In this document: positions 1 through 8,105 of the stretch, piece by piece | Position numbering within the stretch: the first letter of the stretch is position 1 | How the letters are laid out: every line of letters begins with the position of its first letter | Origin: an uncultured Gammaproteobacteria bacterium | GTDB taxonomy: Bacteria; Pseudomonadota; Gammaproteobacteria; Pseudomonadales; Ketobacteraceae | DNA: 32,267 bases | NCBI GenBank assembly: GCA_913063495.1 | Contig: CAJXXT010000042.1 | Span: 1 to 32,267, forward strand | Direction: 5' to 3' | Position numbers and translations under genes: made by a program | Notes under the pieces: generated by a model | What the model was told of the DNA's origin: nothing | Database searches by the model: none | Seen by the model: only the letters and a program-made list of their open reading frames with translations

Positions 1-1761
1 TTCCGTGATCTAGCTCTTAATGATCAACTTATAGCCGCTATTGATGCGGTAGGCTATGAGAAACCCTCTCCAATCCAAGCAAGGACTATTCCTTTGTTGC
101 TTGAGGGGCGGGATGTTTTAGGACAGGCGCAAACAGGAACCGGTAAAACTGCTGCCTTTGCACTGCCAACTATATCAAATATTGATGTTAACTTGAAAAA
201 GCCCCAGGCGATGATTCTAGCGCCTACGCGAGAGCTTGCTATTCAAGTGGCAGAGGCATTTCAGACGTACGCATCAAAACTAAAAGGTTTTCAGGTACTG
301 CCAATCTATGGTGGTCAGGATTACGGGATTCAGTTACGCAGCCTTAAGCGAGGTCCTCAGGTCATTGTTGGGACACCTGGTCGTGTAATGGATCACATGA
401 GAAAAGGGACGTTAAAGCTTGATGCTTTGAAGGTGCTGGTTCTTGATGAGGCGGATGAAATGTTGCGAATGGGCTTCATTGATGACGTTGAATGGATACT
501 GGAACAGACACCAAAAACGCGACAAATTGCACTGTTTTCTGCAACGATGCCTGACGCGATCCGACGTATTGCCACTAAATATCTGAATAATCCCGAACAG
601 GTTACGATTAAAGATAAAACGGCAACTGCTTCAACAATACGTCAGCGATACTGGGTTGTTTCTGGTACACACAAGCTGGATGCGCTAACTCGCATGTTAG
701 AGTTTGAAGCGTTTGATGGCATGATTATTTTTGTCCGAACAAAAAATGCGACGATAGAATTAGCCGAGAAACTTGAGGCGCGAGGTTATGCTGCGTCTGC
801 TCTCAATGGTGATATCCCTCAGGCGCAACGGGAAAGAACCGTTGATCGCTTAAAGACTAAAAAATTAGATATTCTGGTAGCTACTGATGTTGTTGCTCGT
901 GGTTTGGATGTGGAGCGCATAAGCCATGTTATAAACTATGACATCCCTTATGATACTGAGTCTTATGTTCATCGAATAGGCCGTACTGGACGGGCAGGAC
1001 GAGAAGGGGATGCAATCCTTTTTGTTGCGCCTCGTGAACGTCGCATGTTGAAAGCTATTGAGCGTGCAACAAAGCAGCGCATTGAGGAAATGTCACTGCC
1101 ATCTGCAGATGATATTAATGTAAAGCGTGTTCAGGATTTCAAGAACAAGATCACTGAAACGCTTGGTCGTGATGATTTGCAGTTTTTTAACCAGTTAATT
1201 GAGCAATATCAAGCTGAGCATGAGGTTAGTGCAACGGAAATTGCTGCTGCACTTGCTCAAATGTTTCAAGGTAAAGAGCCTTTCTTGGTAAAAGATAAGC
1301 CACCAAGAAAAGAGCGTCCTTCAAGAGATCGTGATGATCGAGGCGACCGCGGTGATCGTGCTGGAAGAGATTCTCGTGGTAAAGGTAGGGAGCGTGGCGA
1401 AAGGGGTGAGCGAGGCGATAGGCCTGCTCGTGGCCCAAGAAAAACGCCGCAGGTTGAAGAAGGTATGGATCGTTTTACCATCATGGTTGGTAAAACACAC
1501 GGCGTAAAGCCTGGTAATATCGTTGGCGCCATCGCTAATGAGTGTGGCTTGGAAAGTGAGTTTATCGGCCATATTGGAATTGGTGAGGATACAACAACGG
1601 TTGATTTGCCCTCTGGCATGCCTAAGGAAGTATTTGAGACGCTAAGGCGTATACGTGTGTGTGGTCAGGCATTGGATATTTCTAAGCTTGATAAGAAGAA
1701 AAAAGCGCCGTATAAGTCGAAAACCCCGCAAGCGGAAAGCCGAATAAAGAAAGAAGATTAG
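1..1761 (+). CDS. deaD: DEAD-box ATP-dependent RNA helicase, DeaD/CsdA type (5' partial)
   Basis: RNA helicase that unwinds structured RNA in ribosome assembly and mRNA turnover, typically important in the cold. The frame is open from base 1, so the start lies outside the window. An apparent TTG start at 94 is internal, because the Q motif (YEKPSPIQ, about 58-81) precedes it. Visible motifs, in residues counted from base 1: motif I AQTGTGKT (bases 127-150), DEAD (445-456), SAT (538-546) and motif VI HRIGRTGRAG (970-999). An Arg/Gly/Asp-rich linker (about residues 438-480) leads to a DbpA/CsdA-type RNA-binding domain (about 490-562, beginning DRFTIMVGKTHGVKPGNIVG). About 586 residues are present against about 630 in E. 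coli CsdA, so roughly 20-40 N-terminal residues are missing. The linker and C-terminal domain favour DeaD over RhlE or SrmB. Confidence 0.95.
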   Translation, partial: FRDLALNDQLIAAIDAVGYEKPSPIQARTIPLLLEGRDVLGQAQTGTGKTAAFALPTISNIDVNLKKPQAMILAPTRELAIQVAEAFQTYASKLKGFQVLPIYGGQDYGIQLRSLKRGPQVIVGTPGRVMDHMRKGTLKLDALKVLVLDEADEMLRMGFIDDVEWILEQTPKTRQIALFSATMPDAIRRIATKYLNNPEQVTIKDKTATASTIRQRYWVVSGTHKLDALTRMLEFEAFDGMIIFVRTKNATIELAEKLEARGYAASALNGDIPQAQRERTVDRLKTKKLDILVATDVVARGLDVERISHVINYDIPYDTESYVHRIGRTGRAGREGDAILFVAPRERRMLKAIERATKQRIEEMSLPSADDINVKRVQDFKNKITETLGRDDLQFFNQLIEQYQAEHEVSATEIAAALAQMFQGKEPFLVKDKPPRKERPSRDRDDRGDRGDRAGRDSRGKGRERGERGERGDRPARGPRKTPQVEEGMDRFTIMVGKTHGVKPGNIVGAIANECGLESEFIGHIGIGEDTTTVDLPSGMPKEVFETLRRIRVCGQALDISKLDKKKKAPYKSKTPQAESRIKKED

Positions 1762-1768
1762 TAAATTA

Positions 1769-1800
1769 GAATGGCCCGATTATTCGGGCCATTCTTTTAT
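1769..1800 (+). terminator. Rho-independent terminator of deaD
   Basis: Perfect 11-bp inverted repeat GAATGGCCCGA (1769-1779) / TCGGGCCATTC (1784-1794) with loop TTAT, followed by TTTTAT. It begins 7 bases after the deaD stop. The 3' end of the antisense WS/DGAT relic, including its stop codon, lies inside this hairpin. Confidence 0.85.
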
Positions 1801-1983
1801 CTCCTGGGTGAAATAATTTACCAATAACCCAGGGTTTGGGATCATATTCTCGTCCGCAGAAACTCCCAGCGTTACCTTCCCATCATAACTAAGAATACTA
1901 ATCCCTACGCCCATTTTTCCAGACTGAGGCCCACTAGTGCATATAAAGAGGGGTGTTTCACGGGGTTGTGATTTAGTGCGGGA
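1780..1983 (-). pseudogene. Relic of wax ester synthase / diacylglycerol acyltransferase C-terminus
   Basis: On the minus strand a 67-codon open stretch ends at a TAA (complement of 1780-1782) and is bounded upstream by a stop (complement of 1984-1986). It encodes PRETPLFIC, then GKMGVGISILSYDGKVTLGV, SADENMIPNPGLL and IKEWPE. This resembles the last part of the WS/DGAT C-terminal domain (DUF1298/WSD1_C family), where a Pro-Gly-Pro-Arg-Glu segment is followed by an 'LNI..LSYDG.L.FG...D' strand pair. Intact family members are about 450-500 residues with an HHxxxDG active site far upstream. None of that is present, there is no start codon at the 5' end, and the next 140 bases upstream show nothing similar. 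I therefore call it a deletion remnant. The alternative is a chance ORF, which the specific motif match makes unlikely. Confidence 0.65.
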
Positions 1984-2129
1984 TTAATTTGCAATAAAAA
2001 AGTAAAGTAAAGGCGTGTTCTCGTGCTATCTGAAAATGGTAAAACAGTTTACTATTAAGGTTGGAATAAACGCGCTAAACTAATGAGATTAGGGCTGATG
2101 CTGCGGTTAACGATTTTAGAGGTTTGTTT

Positions 2130-2786
2130 GTGATAAAAGTTTTTGTTGTTGATGATCACGACCTAGTAAGGATGGGTATAACGAGAATGCTAGCGGATGT
2201 TGATGGTATCGACGTCGTGGGCGAAGCATGCAGTGGCGAGGAAGCGCTTAGGGATGTTAGAGAGTTTAATCCTGATGTGGTTTTAATGGACGCCAAGATG
2301 CCCGGAATCGGAGGTCTCGAAGCCACAAGAAAGCTGCTTCGTCAAAATGCCGATGTTAGAGTGATTGCGGTAACTGTTTGTGGCGATGAGCCTTTTCCTA
2401 CTCGTTTTTTGCAGGCGGGGGCCTCGGGTTATCTTACTAAAGGTGCTGCCCTTGATGAAATGGTAAAAGCCATTCGTTTGGTGCACTCTGGACAGCGATA
2501 TATAAGCCCGGACGTTGCGCAGCAGTTGGCGTTAAAACCCTTTATTGCTGATGGCGATGGATCTCCTTTTGATCAGTTGTCTGAGAGAGAATTGCAGATT
2601 GTACTGATGATAGTGAGCTGCCAAAAGGTTCAAGAAATCTCTGATAAGTTGTTTTTGAGTCCGAAAACAGTTAACAGTTATCGTTACAGGGTGTTTGATA
2701 AGCTCGGCATTAATAGTGATGTTGAATTGACGCTGCTCGCTGTGCGTCATGGCATGCTTGATGTTGAGTCGATTCCTAACGAATAA
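2130..2786 (+). CDS. gacA: Response regulator of the GacA/UvrY family
   Basis: Two-component response regulator that, once phosphorylated by the BarA/GacS kinase, typically activates CsrA-antagonising small RNAs. I chose the GTG at 2130 because AGAGG (2118-2122) lies 7 bases upstream and the resulting start MIKVFVVDDHDLVRMGI matches GacA/UvrY; a TTG at 2124 is possible. Length is 218 residues, as usual for the family. The receiver domain (about 1-120) has acidic D8/D9, phosphoacceptor D54 (VLMDAKMPG) and switch Thr in AVTVCG. The C-terminal LuxR-type helix-turn-helix (about 148-210) contains LSERELQI and LSPKTVNSYR. It lies 11 bases upstream of uvrC, the classic gacA-uvrC arrangement, so the two are likely co-transcribed. 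Confidence 0.93.
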   Translation: MIKVFVVDDHDLVRMGITRMLADVDGIDVVGEACSGEEALRDVREFNPDVVLMDAKMPGIGGLEATRKLLRQNADVRVIAVTVCGDEPFPTRFLQAGASGYLTKGAALDEMVKAIRLVHSGQRYISPDVAQQLALKPFIADGDGSPFDQLSERELQIVLMIVSCQKVQEISDKLFLSPKTVNSYRYRVFDKLGINSDVELTLLAVRHGMLDVESIPNE

Positions 2787-2797
2787 TACGGTTTTTT

Positions 2798-4627
2798 GTG
2801 GAAGCCAGTTCGTTTAATATACCGTCCTTTTTAAAGTCACTCACTCAGCATCCTGGGGTTTATCGGATGCTGGGGGATGGTGATGCTTTGCTGTACGTGG
2901 GGAAAGCGAAAAATCTTAAAAAACGTGTTTCCTCGTATTTTCGAAAAAATGTCGATAGCCCAAAAACAAAAGCATTAGTAGAAAAAATACGAAAAATTGA
3001 GGTAACAGTAACGCTCAGTGAAACAGAGGCGCTACTGTTAGAGCACACCTTAATTAAAAAGCATAAACCTCCCTATAACATTCTTTTACGTGACGATAAA
3101 TCTTACCCATATATCTACCTTTCTATGGGTGAGTTTCCGAGATTGTCTTATCATCGTGGCGCCAAAAAAGCCAAAGGGCGTTATTTTGGCCCTTACCCTA
3201 GTGCTGGGGCGGTAAGGGAGTCAATGGCGTTATTGCAAAAGCTATTCAAGCTGCGCCAATGTGATGAAAGTTTCTATCGGAATCGCTCAAGGGCATGTTT
3301 GCAATATCAAATAGGCCGCTGCAAAGGGCCTTGTGTGGATCACGTTGATGCCGACGAATATAGTGTTGATGTAAAACATACGGTATTGTTTTTGGAGGGG
3401 AAGGATCGTCAGGTTGCCGATGAAATTACGAGTCGGATGGAGCTTGCGTCCGCTGCGATGGAGTTCGAGCAGGCCGCTTTTTTTAGAGATCAAATTATTG
3501 CAATCCGCCACGTTCAAGAGCAGCAGTTTGTAACTCAGCAGGAGGGCGATGTGGATATTTTTGGTGTCGCCGTCTCCGGAACGATTGCCTGTGTTCACGT
3601 GGTTTTTGTTCGTGCAGGAAGGGTTATCGGGAATAAAAACTATTTCCCCAAAACCTTAGGTGAGCTTGATGTTTCTCTAATATTAGAAGGTTTTTTGCCT
3701 CAGTATTATTTGGGCACTCGCAACGGAAGAGACCTTCCAAAAGAAATAGTCATTCCCGAAAGAGTGTTGGCGCTTGATGTGTTGGAAGCTGCGCTGCTAG
3801 AAAGCGACGGGCGTAAAGTGGAAATCAAAACCGCAGTGAGAAGTGTTAAGGCTGGGTGGATCAAAATTGCACAGGCGAATGCCGAACAGAATCTATTGAG
3901 CCATGTCGCAAATAAAGAAAATATACGCCAGCGGTTTATTTCGTTGCAAGAATTATTGGGAGTGGACGAGCTACCTCAGCGGTTGGAGTGCTTTGATATA
4001 AGTCACACGCAGGGGGAGAGTACGGTTGCATCCTGTGTTGTTTTTAATCAGTCCGGGCCGATAAAATCTGACTACAGGCGATTTAATATTGAAGGTATTA
4101 CTCCTGGTGATGATTATGCCGCAATGAAGCAAGTATTGGAGCGTCGCTATACGCGCCTTAAAAAAGGTGAAGGCAAGTTTCCCGATATTTTAGTTGTGGA
4201 TGGGGGTAAGGGTCAGTTAACGCAGGCGCGTGAAGTATTACAGTCACTGCAAATCCAAGGGGTGATGCTTTTGGGTGTGGCAAAAGGTACGACGCGTAAA
4301 GCCGGTTTAGAAACTTTGTTTCTTGAGGGTGACAGTCTAGGATTTTCTCCTAAGGCAGATGATCCAGGGTTGCATTTGATTCAACATATACGCGACGAGT
4401 CACACCGGTTTGCTATTGCGGGGCATCGTCAAAAGAGAGCTAAGACAAGAAGAGTTTCCCCGCTGGAAGGAATAGAAGGGATAGGGCCCAAGAGGCGTAG
4501 AGAATTATTGTTACATTTCGGCGGATTTCAGGAAATAGCACGCGCAAGCCAAGGAGAGTTAACAAAAGTGAAGGGTATTAGTGCTAAAATGGCGGCTGAT
4601 GTTTACGCGGCACTCCACAATGACTAG
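2798..4627 (+). CDS. uvrC: UvrABC excinuclease subunit C
   Basis: Dual-incision nuclease of nucleotide excision repair, cutting 3' and 5' of a lesion marked by UvrAB. Length is 609 residues (E. coli 610). The GTG start gives MEASSFNIPSFLKSLTQHPG. Domains: GIY-YIG nuclease at about 17-95 (GVYRM at 20-24, LLYVGKAKNL at 31-40, R43); UVR helix-pair region at about 200-240 (EFEQAAFFRDQI) that contacts UvrB; RNase H-like 5' nuclease with D400 in CFDISH and D468 in VVDGGKGQ; C-terminal helix-hairpin-helix pair at about 552-606 (GIEGIGPKRRRELL, VKGISAKMA). A Cys cluster around residues 153-178 (RQCDES, CLQYQIGRCKGPC) matches the cysteines common in UvrC. All expected catalytic motifs are present and nothing is damaged. 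Confidence 0.97.
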   Translation: MEASSFNIPSFLKSLTQHPGVYRMLGDGDALLYVGKAKNLKKRVSSYFRKNVDSPKTKALVEKIRKIEVTVTLSETEALLLEHTLIKKHKPPYNILLRDDKSYPYIYLSMGEFPRLSYHRGAKKAKGRYFGPYPSAGAVRESMALLQKLFKLRQCDESFYRNRSRACLQYQIGRCKGPCVDHVDADEYSVDVKHTVLFLEGKDRQVADEITSRMELASAAMEFEQAAFFRDQIIAIRHVQEQQFVTQQEGDVDIFGVAVSGTIACVHVVFVRAGRVIGNKNYFPKTLGELDVSLILEGFLPQYYLGTRNGRDLPKEIVIPERVLALDVLEAALLESDGRKVEIKTAVRSVKAGWIKIAQANAEQNLLSHVANKENIRQRFISLQELLGVDELPQRLECFDISHTQGESTVASCVVFNQSGPIKSDYRRFNIEGITPGDDYAAMKQVLERRYTRLKKGEGKFPDILVVDGGKGQLTQAREVLQSLQIQGVMLLGVAKGTTRKAGLETLFLEGDSLGFSPKADDPGLHLIQHIRDESHRFAIAGHRQKRAKTRRVSPLEGIEGIGPKRRRELLLHFGGFQEIARASQGELTKVKGISAKMAADVYAALHND

Positions 4628-4741
4628 TCAATGACAGAGGGTGGCAAGTAGAAAGCGTGTTAAATGCATCCAACCATGCTAAATTCAGCCGTATATTGCA
4701 GTGCTCTGCGCTTGAGTGTCGTTCATTAATTAAGAGAAGTT

Positions 4742-5323
4742 ATGTCTAAAGGTAGTGTAAAGCATTCAATTTATACCATTCCAAATATTCTAACAATGAT
4801 GCGGATACTGGCCATCCCTGTCATTGTACTTGTGTATTATTTGCCCTTTGAGTGGAAGTATCTCGCAGCTGCAGCGTTATTCGCGGGAGCCGCGTTTACC
4901 GACTGGCTTGACGGCTACTTGGCAAGGAAGTGGGAGCAAAGCAGTGCTCTAGGAGCCTTTCTAGACCCTGTAGCGGACAAACTTATGGTTGCCGTGGCTC
5001 TTGTCTTGTTGGTTGAATCCCATGCAAGTGCCTGGCTTGCGGTCCCTGCATTGGTCATTATAAGTAGAGAAATTACAATATCAGCCCTTCGGGAGTGGAT
5101 GGCCGAGGTCGGTAAGCGGGCCAGCGTCTCGGTATCAAATGTCGGTAAGGTTAAAACCTTTGCTCAAATGACAGCAATTACAGGGTTGCTGGCTAGACCG
5201 CCTAGTTTTGAAGACCCGATTGTCATATTAGCGTACGGCATCTTATACATCGCCACGGGGCTTACTTTATGGTCGATGGTTGTGTATTTGCGAGCTGCGT
5301 GGCCTATTTTAAAAGAAGCGTAA
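4742..5323 (+). CDS. pgsA: CDP-diacylglycerol--glycerol-3-phosphate 3-phosphatidyltransferase
   Basis: Inner-membrane enzyme making phosphatidylglycerophosphate, the committed step to phosphatidylglycerol and cardiolipin. Length is 193 residues, slightly longer than E. coli PgsA. The complete CDP-alcohol phosphotransferase signature is visible: D54-x2-D57-G58-x2-A61-R62-x8-G71-x3-D75-x3-D79 (DWLDGYLARKWEQ, then GAFLDPVADK). Hydrophobic stretches fit about five to six membrane helices. AAGAGAAG precedes the ATG. It sits 114 bases after uvrC and upstream of the tRNA cluster, as in E. coli. The N-terminal segment IYTIPNILTMMRI is typical of PgsA and separates it from phosphatidylserine synthase or CLS-type paralogues. 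Confidence 0.96.
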   Translation: MSKGSVKHSIYTIPNILTMMRILAIPVIVLVYYLPFEWKYLAAAALFAGAAFTDWLDGYLARKWEQSSALGAFLDPVADKLMVAVALVLLVESHASAWLAVPALVIISREITISALREWMAEVGKRASVSVSNVGKVKTFAQMTAITGLLARPPSFEDPIVILAYGILYIATGLTLWSMVVYLRAAWPILKEA

Positions 5324-5374
5324 TGTAAGTCGTGAATTTAAAACAACTATTTGATGTTTAATGGAAAATTCCAG

Positions 5375-5402
5375 TTGACTCTCACCGTTACAAATGTAGA
5401 AT
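5375..5402 (+). promoter_or_regulatory. Sigma70-type promoter of the tRNA cluster
   Basis: A -35 element TTGACT (5375-5380), 16-base spacer and -10 element TAGAAT (5397-5402) lie between pgsA and tRNA-Gly. A-rich sequence just upstream (about 5341-5370) could act as an UP element. Transcription would start near 5409, about 30 bases before the first tRNA. Confidence 0.7.
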
Positions 5403-5437
5403 ACGACTCCCATCAAGCACTGCTTGAAAAGAATAGA

Positions 5438-5513
<76 letters not shown>

Positions 5514-5548
5514 AGTTTTAGTTAGAAGCCTCGTGGCACAGGTTAGAA

Positions 5549-5622
5549 GGCGCGATAGCAAAGCGGTTATGCACTGGATTGCAAATCCACGTAGGCCGGT
5601 TCGACTCCGGCTCGCGCCTCCA
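5549..5622 (+). tRNA. cysT: tRNA-Cys (anticodon GCA)
   Basis: A 74-base cloverleaf with encoded CCA. Acceptor stem GGCGCGA/TCGCGCC with discriminator U, as expected for tRNA-Cys. Anticodon stem TGGA/TCCA around TTGCAAA (anticodon 5581-5583), T-arm GGTTCGACTCC. It lies 35 bases after tRNA-Gly and is likely processed from the same transcript. Confidence 0.97.
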
Positions 5623-5645
5623 TTTTTATGTAAGCCCATCTATAT

Positions 5646-5732
5646 GCCCGGATGGCGAAATTGGTAGACGCACAAGACTTAAAATCTTGCGGTGGCAACA
5701 CCGTGCCGGTTCGATTCCGGCTCCGGGCACCA
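5646..5732 (+). tRNA. leuZ: tRNA-Leu (anticodon UAA)
   Basis: An 87-base class II tRNA with a long variable arm (GCGGTGGCAACACCGT) and encoded CCA. Acceptor stem GCCCGGA/TCCGGGC, discriminator A, anticodon stem CAAGA/TCTTG around CTTAAAA (anticodon TAA at 5680-5682). It is last in the cluster. A weak AT-rich hairpin, TATCTT (5733-5738) / AAGATA (5745-5750), follows directly but has no T-tract. Confidence 0.97.
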
Positions 5733-6026
5733 TATCTTAGTTTCAAGATATCTCATCTAGTTTCAAACCCTTTTAAAATCTACAGCGTTGGTCACAATCA
5801 AACCCTCCAAAGATTCACCCAAATTCCGGCCTAGACGATAGATTTTGAAAGTGCCTTGATTCGCCTCACAGTGTTAAGTAGAGGTCCTTTAGCGGATGTG
5901 ATGCTGTCCGGTTTGAGCGTTAGGCAGAGTAGAAAATCTAACTTTTCATTATGCGCGTCATGAGGCTATCACTCGTTTGGCTTCAAAATTAGAAGTATTG
6001 GAATTAGTCCTTTAACTATCACCTTT
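5733..6026. other. Intergenic region after the tRNA cluster
   Basis: 294 bases without a credible gene. It begins with the small TATCTT/AAGATA hairpin just past tRNA-Leu. I see no duplicated tRNA 3' end, integrase or tandem repeat. It marks the passage from the conserved pgsA-tRNA block to an accessory-looking stretch. Confidence 0.5.
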
Positions 6027-6467
6027 CTAGTCTAGCCGTGACTTGATCGCTTGGACTTTTTCAAATCCTCTACTACCAAAATAAAAGGCGTATGTTGTGC
6101 CAAGCAATACCGTTAGTAGTTGCTGCCAAGGTGCAACGAGTGCTGCTCTTTCGACGTCTAATATAAATATTGTTAAGTAGGCCAGTAGAACGGTGGATAG
6201 GGTTAGAAAGGCCAGCGCTAGAGGTCGTATATTTTTAGACAGCCAGCTGTCTGAGGTCATATCGTTGGCGTGTCGTTGGGTTATTTCGTTGTCGAATTTC
6301 GCAACCGCATCCAGCTGGTTTTTTTCGAATTTATTGAGTTCCTTTTCGAGTGCAATTTTAAGCGTTGCCCTTTCTTCATCGGAAGTCACTAAATCGTCTA
6401 TCGCCTTTCCAGCTGATGTTATAACGTCTGAAACGCCTGATGAGAACAGATCGGTAAACCAAGACAT
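6027..6467 (-). CDS. Orphan holin-like membrane protein (3-TM, GTA/phage type)
   Basis: 146-residue protein. The N-terminus (about 1-75) is hydrophilic and charged, with a helical segment rich in Glu/Lys (DEERATLKIALEKELNKFEK). It is followed by about two to three membrane segments: IRPLALAFLTLSTVLLAYL, then FILDVERAALVAPWQQLL, then TVLLGTTYAFYFGSRGFEK. This layout, a charged helix, a Trp-rich RPLA turn and a C-terminal Gly-Ser-Arg-Gly segment, matches the 3-TM holins of phages and gene-transfer agents (PF11351-like). GGGGAAAA lies just upstream of the ATG. No endolysin, spanin or phage structural gene is adjacent, so a lysis role is unproven. It could be a domesticated membrane protein. Confidence 0.6.
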   Translation of the reverse strand: MSWFTDLFSSGVSDVITSAGKAIDDLVTSDEERATLKIALEKELNKFEKNQLDAVAKFDNEITQRHANDMTSDSWLSKNIRPLALAFLTLSTVLLAYLTIFILDVERAALVAPWQQLLTVLLGTTYAFYFGSRGFEKVQAIKSRLD

Positions 6468-6692
6468 ATTTTTTCCCCTTTTTTTATATTTGTATTAAGC
6501 GGGCTAGGAAACTTAGTTAATTATACTAACTATAATTTCTGTGAACTGCTATCACAATCTTAGGGCTCGGCTTTATGGGGGTTAATGTAGATAATACTGG
6601 TCAGTTAATGATTGTTAATTTGGTTGGTAGTTATTGGGTCATTAAATTGAGGGGGGTGGGCAGTATGGCGTAGGGGGTTGGGGTGTTAGAAA

Positions 6693-6720
6693 GGCTAGGA
6701 AAATACGTATTTTCCTAGCC
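6693..6720 (-). terminator. 28-bp perfect palindrome (terminator or protein-binding site)
   Basis: The half-site GGCTAGGAAAATAC (6693-6706) is followed immediately by its exact inverse complement (6707-6720), with no loop spacer. It lies 10 bases past the 3' end of the minus-strand propeller gene, so it could terminate that transcript, but only TTTCT follows on that strand. A third copy of the outer ten bases GGCTAGGAAA lies at 6502-6511, upstream of the holin-like gene. That favours a protein-binding site as much as a terminator. Confidence 0.45.
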
Positions 6721-6730
6721 AGCTGGTTAG

Positions 6731-7960
6731 CTATCGAAGGGTTATTGCGTGTAAATATCCGGCACTCAATCGGTACCCCTCTGAGATATAAAGAACCTGG
6801 TCAGCTGATAGTGATAGGCTGCCAGGGATAGGGTAATACCATAGCTCTTCATGAGTTTCTCGGGATATGGCATGAACACCGATATCACTGGATAGAAAGA
6901 TCATGTTATCAGTAGCGATGATATTTCGGTGAAAGGATTCGACATCTGGGTCACTGGGTTCCCAGCTCCAAACAACGTCACCGGTAGCTTCATCCAATGC
7001 TTCCAATCTTAGAGGGGTATTTGAGGCGGCAAAAACTTTACCCTCCACCAGAGCGGGGTGTGTTAAATACTGGCTTTCGGACTTCCACGCGACAACGCCA
7101 TCAGTTAAATCAAAACTGATTAAGCTACGCTCACGATAACCTTCTGCACTAGCGCTAGCTCTTCCGCTAAAATTATCCCCGGAGAAAGAAATTACGTTAT
7201 TCAGAGAGCCTCGAATGGTTGCCCCAATATGTGAGTAACCGGTTTCATCAGGGTCAGGGTCTTCGATAGTTTGTAATAAGGAGCCGTCAGTTGGGCTCAG
7301 AACATTTAGTGATGTCCCGGAGTATTGGTAGATACCGTCACTGTCCACTGCGGGAGTAAACATATCATTATCACCGTAACTGTCCGATTCCCACATATAG
7401 GTTCCGATACTGTCAAACGCAGAAACCTTGCCACCATAATAGCCTGTGTTGGCGTAGGCTATGCCTTCAAAAACAGTGGGTGAGAGATATTGAGGCCATT
7501 GGGAGCTGAAAGGTGTGTAGGAAAGTACTTCGCCTGTAACTGCGTCAAATACCCACATAAAAGTATCATCGTGGCCAGAGGTTGATATGTAAACTTTTCC
7601 CTCTGATACGCTAGGTTGGTTCAATTGCGCGACTGCGCCAAAATTATACTCCCATATTGAGCTACCGTCGGCTTCATCTAGGGCGTGAAGCTTTTGCTCT
7701 CGGAAATAGTCATCCTCTGAAACATATACAATACCATTAGCAATAATGGCCGGGCTGATATCGGGGCTTACTCCTTCATCTTTGTTGGGGCGCTCCCATT
7801 CCCAGAGTGGGGCGAATTTAGTTGCATCCAAAGTTACTGGAACATGACCCGTATGAAGATTATTACCCTGAAAGGTCTCCCAATCAGGTAAAATTGGCTT
7901 ACAACCTTGTGTTAACAGAAGCGAACCTAAAGCGATTGCTTGTATAACGTTCCTCGTCAT
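6731..7960 (-). CDS. PQQ-type beta-propeller lipoprotein
   Basis: 409-residue predicted lipoprotein. The signal peptide ends in LLLTQGC with lipidated C20; Thr at -3 is a weak lipobox but the rest fits. AAGGA lies upstream of the ATG. The mature part carries about eight copies of the PQQ/quinoprotein-like blade pattern 'VYVS....L.ALD..DG...W': for example KLHALDEADGSSIWEY, MWVFDAVTGEVLSY, LRLEALDEATGDVVWSW and GVHAISRETHEELWYY. An eight-bladed propeller like BamB's is therefore likely. There are no dehydrogenase catalytic residues, so it is probably a scaffold or binding protein rather than an alcohol dehydrogenase. It is monocistronic: the flanking gaps exceed 250 bases, and no BAM-complex gene is nearby, so I do not call it BamB. 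Confidence 0.75.
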   Translation of the reverse strand: MTRNVIQAIALGSLLLTQGCKPILPDWETFQGNNLHTGHVPVTLDATKFAPLWEWERPNKDEGVSPDISPAIIANGIVYVSEDDYFREQKLHALDEADGSSIWEYNFGAVAQLNQPSVSEGKVYISTSGHDDTFMWVFDAVTGEVLSYTPFSSQWPQYLSPTVFEGIAYANTGYYGGKVSAFDSIGTYMWESDSYGDNDMFTPAVDSDGIYQYSGTSLNVLSPTDGSLLQTIEDPDPDETGYSHIGATIRGSLNNVISFSGDNFSGRASASAEGYRERSLISFDLTDGVVAWKSESQYLTHPALVEGKVFAASNTPLRLEALDEATGDVVWSWEPSDPDVESFHRNIIATDNMIFLSSDIGVHAISRETHEELWYYPIPGSLSLSADQVLYISEGYRLSAGYLHAITLR

Positions 7961-8105
7961 TATTATTATCCTTTTTATTGGTGTAAATCGGGGAATATAT
8001 TACGCAAAATTAGTTATGATCACTAGATAATTATTTGCAACGGTAAAAAATAATTGGTGAGCCTCCAGCTCTTGAAGTTATCACCTTTAAGGGGCGAGTA
8101 TTGAG

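Noticed and set aside
1266-1619. Minus-strand ORF rich in Arg/Ser/Pro opposite the helicase linker
   Set aside because: Low-complexity shadow of the RG-rich linker and RNA-binding domain of the helicase.
94-1761. Helicase starting at TTG 94
   Set aside because: The Q motif lies upstream in the same frame, so the gene extends past the window edge.
5646-6026. Possible prophage attachment site at the tRNA-Leu 3' end
   Set aside because: No second copy of the tRNA 3' end and no integrase found anywhere in the window.
6731-7960. BamB of the outer-membrane assembly complex
   Set aside because: Propeller and lipobox fit, but there are no BAM or der/engA-hisS neighbours and the blade sequences look generic for PQQ-like repeats.
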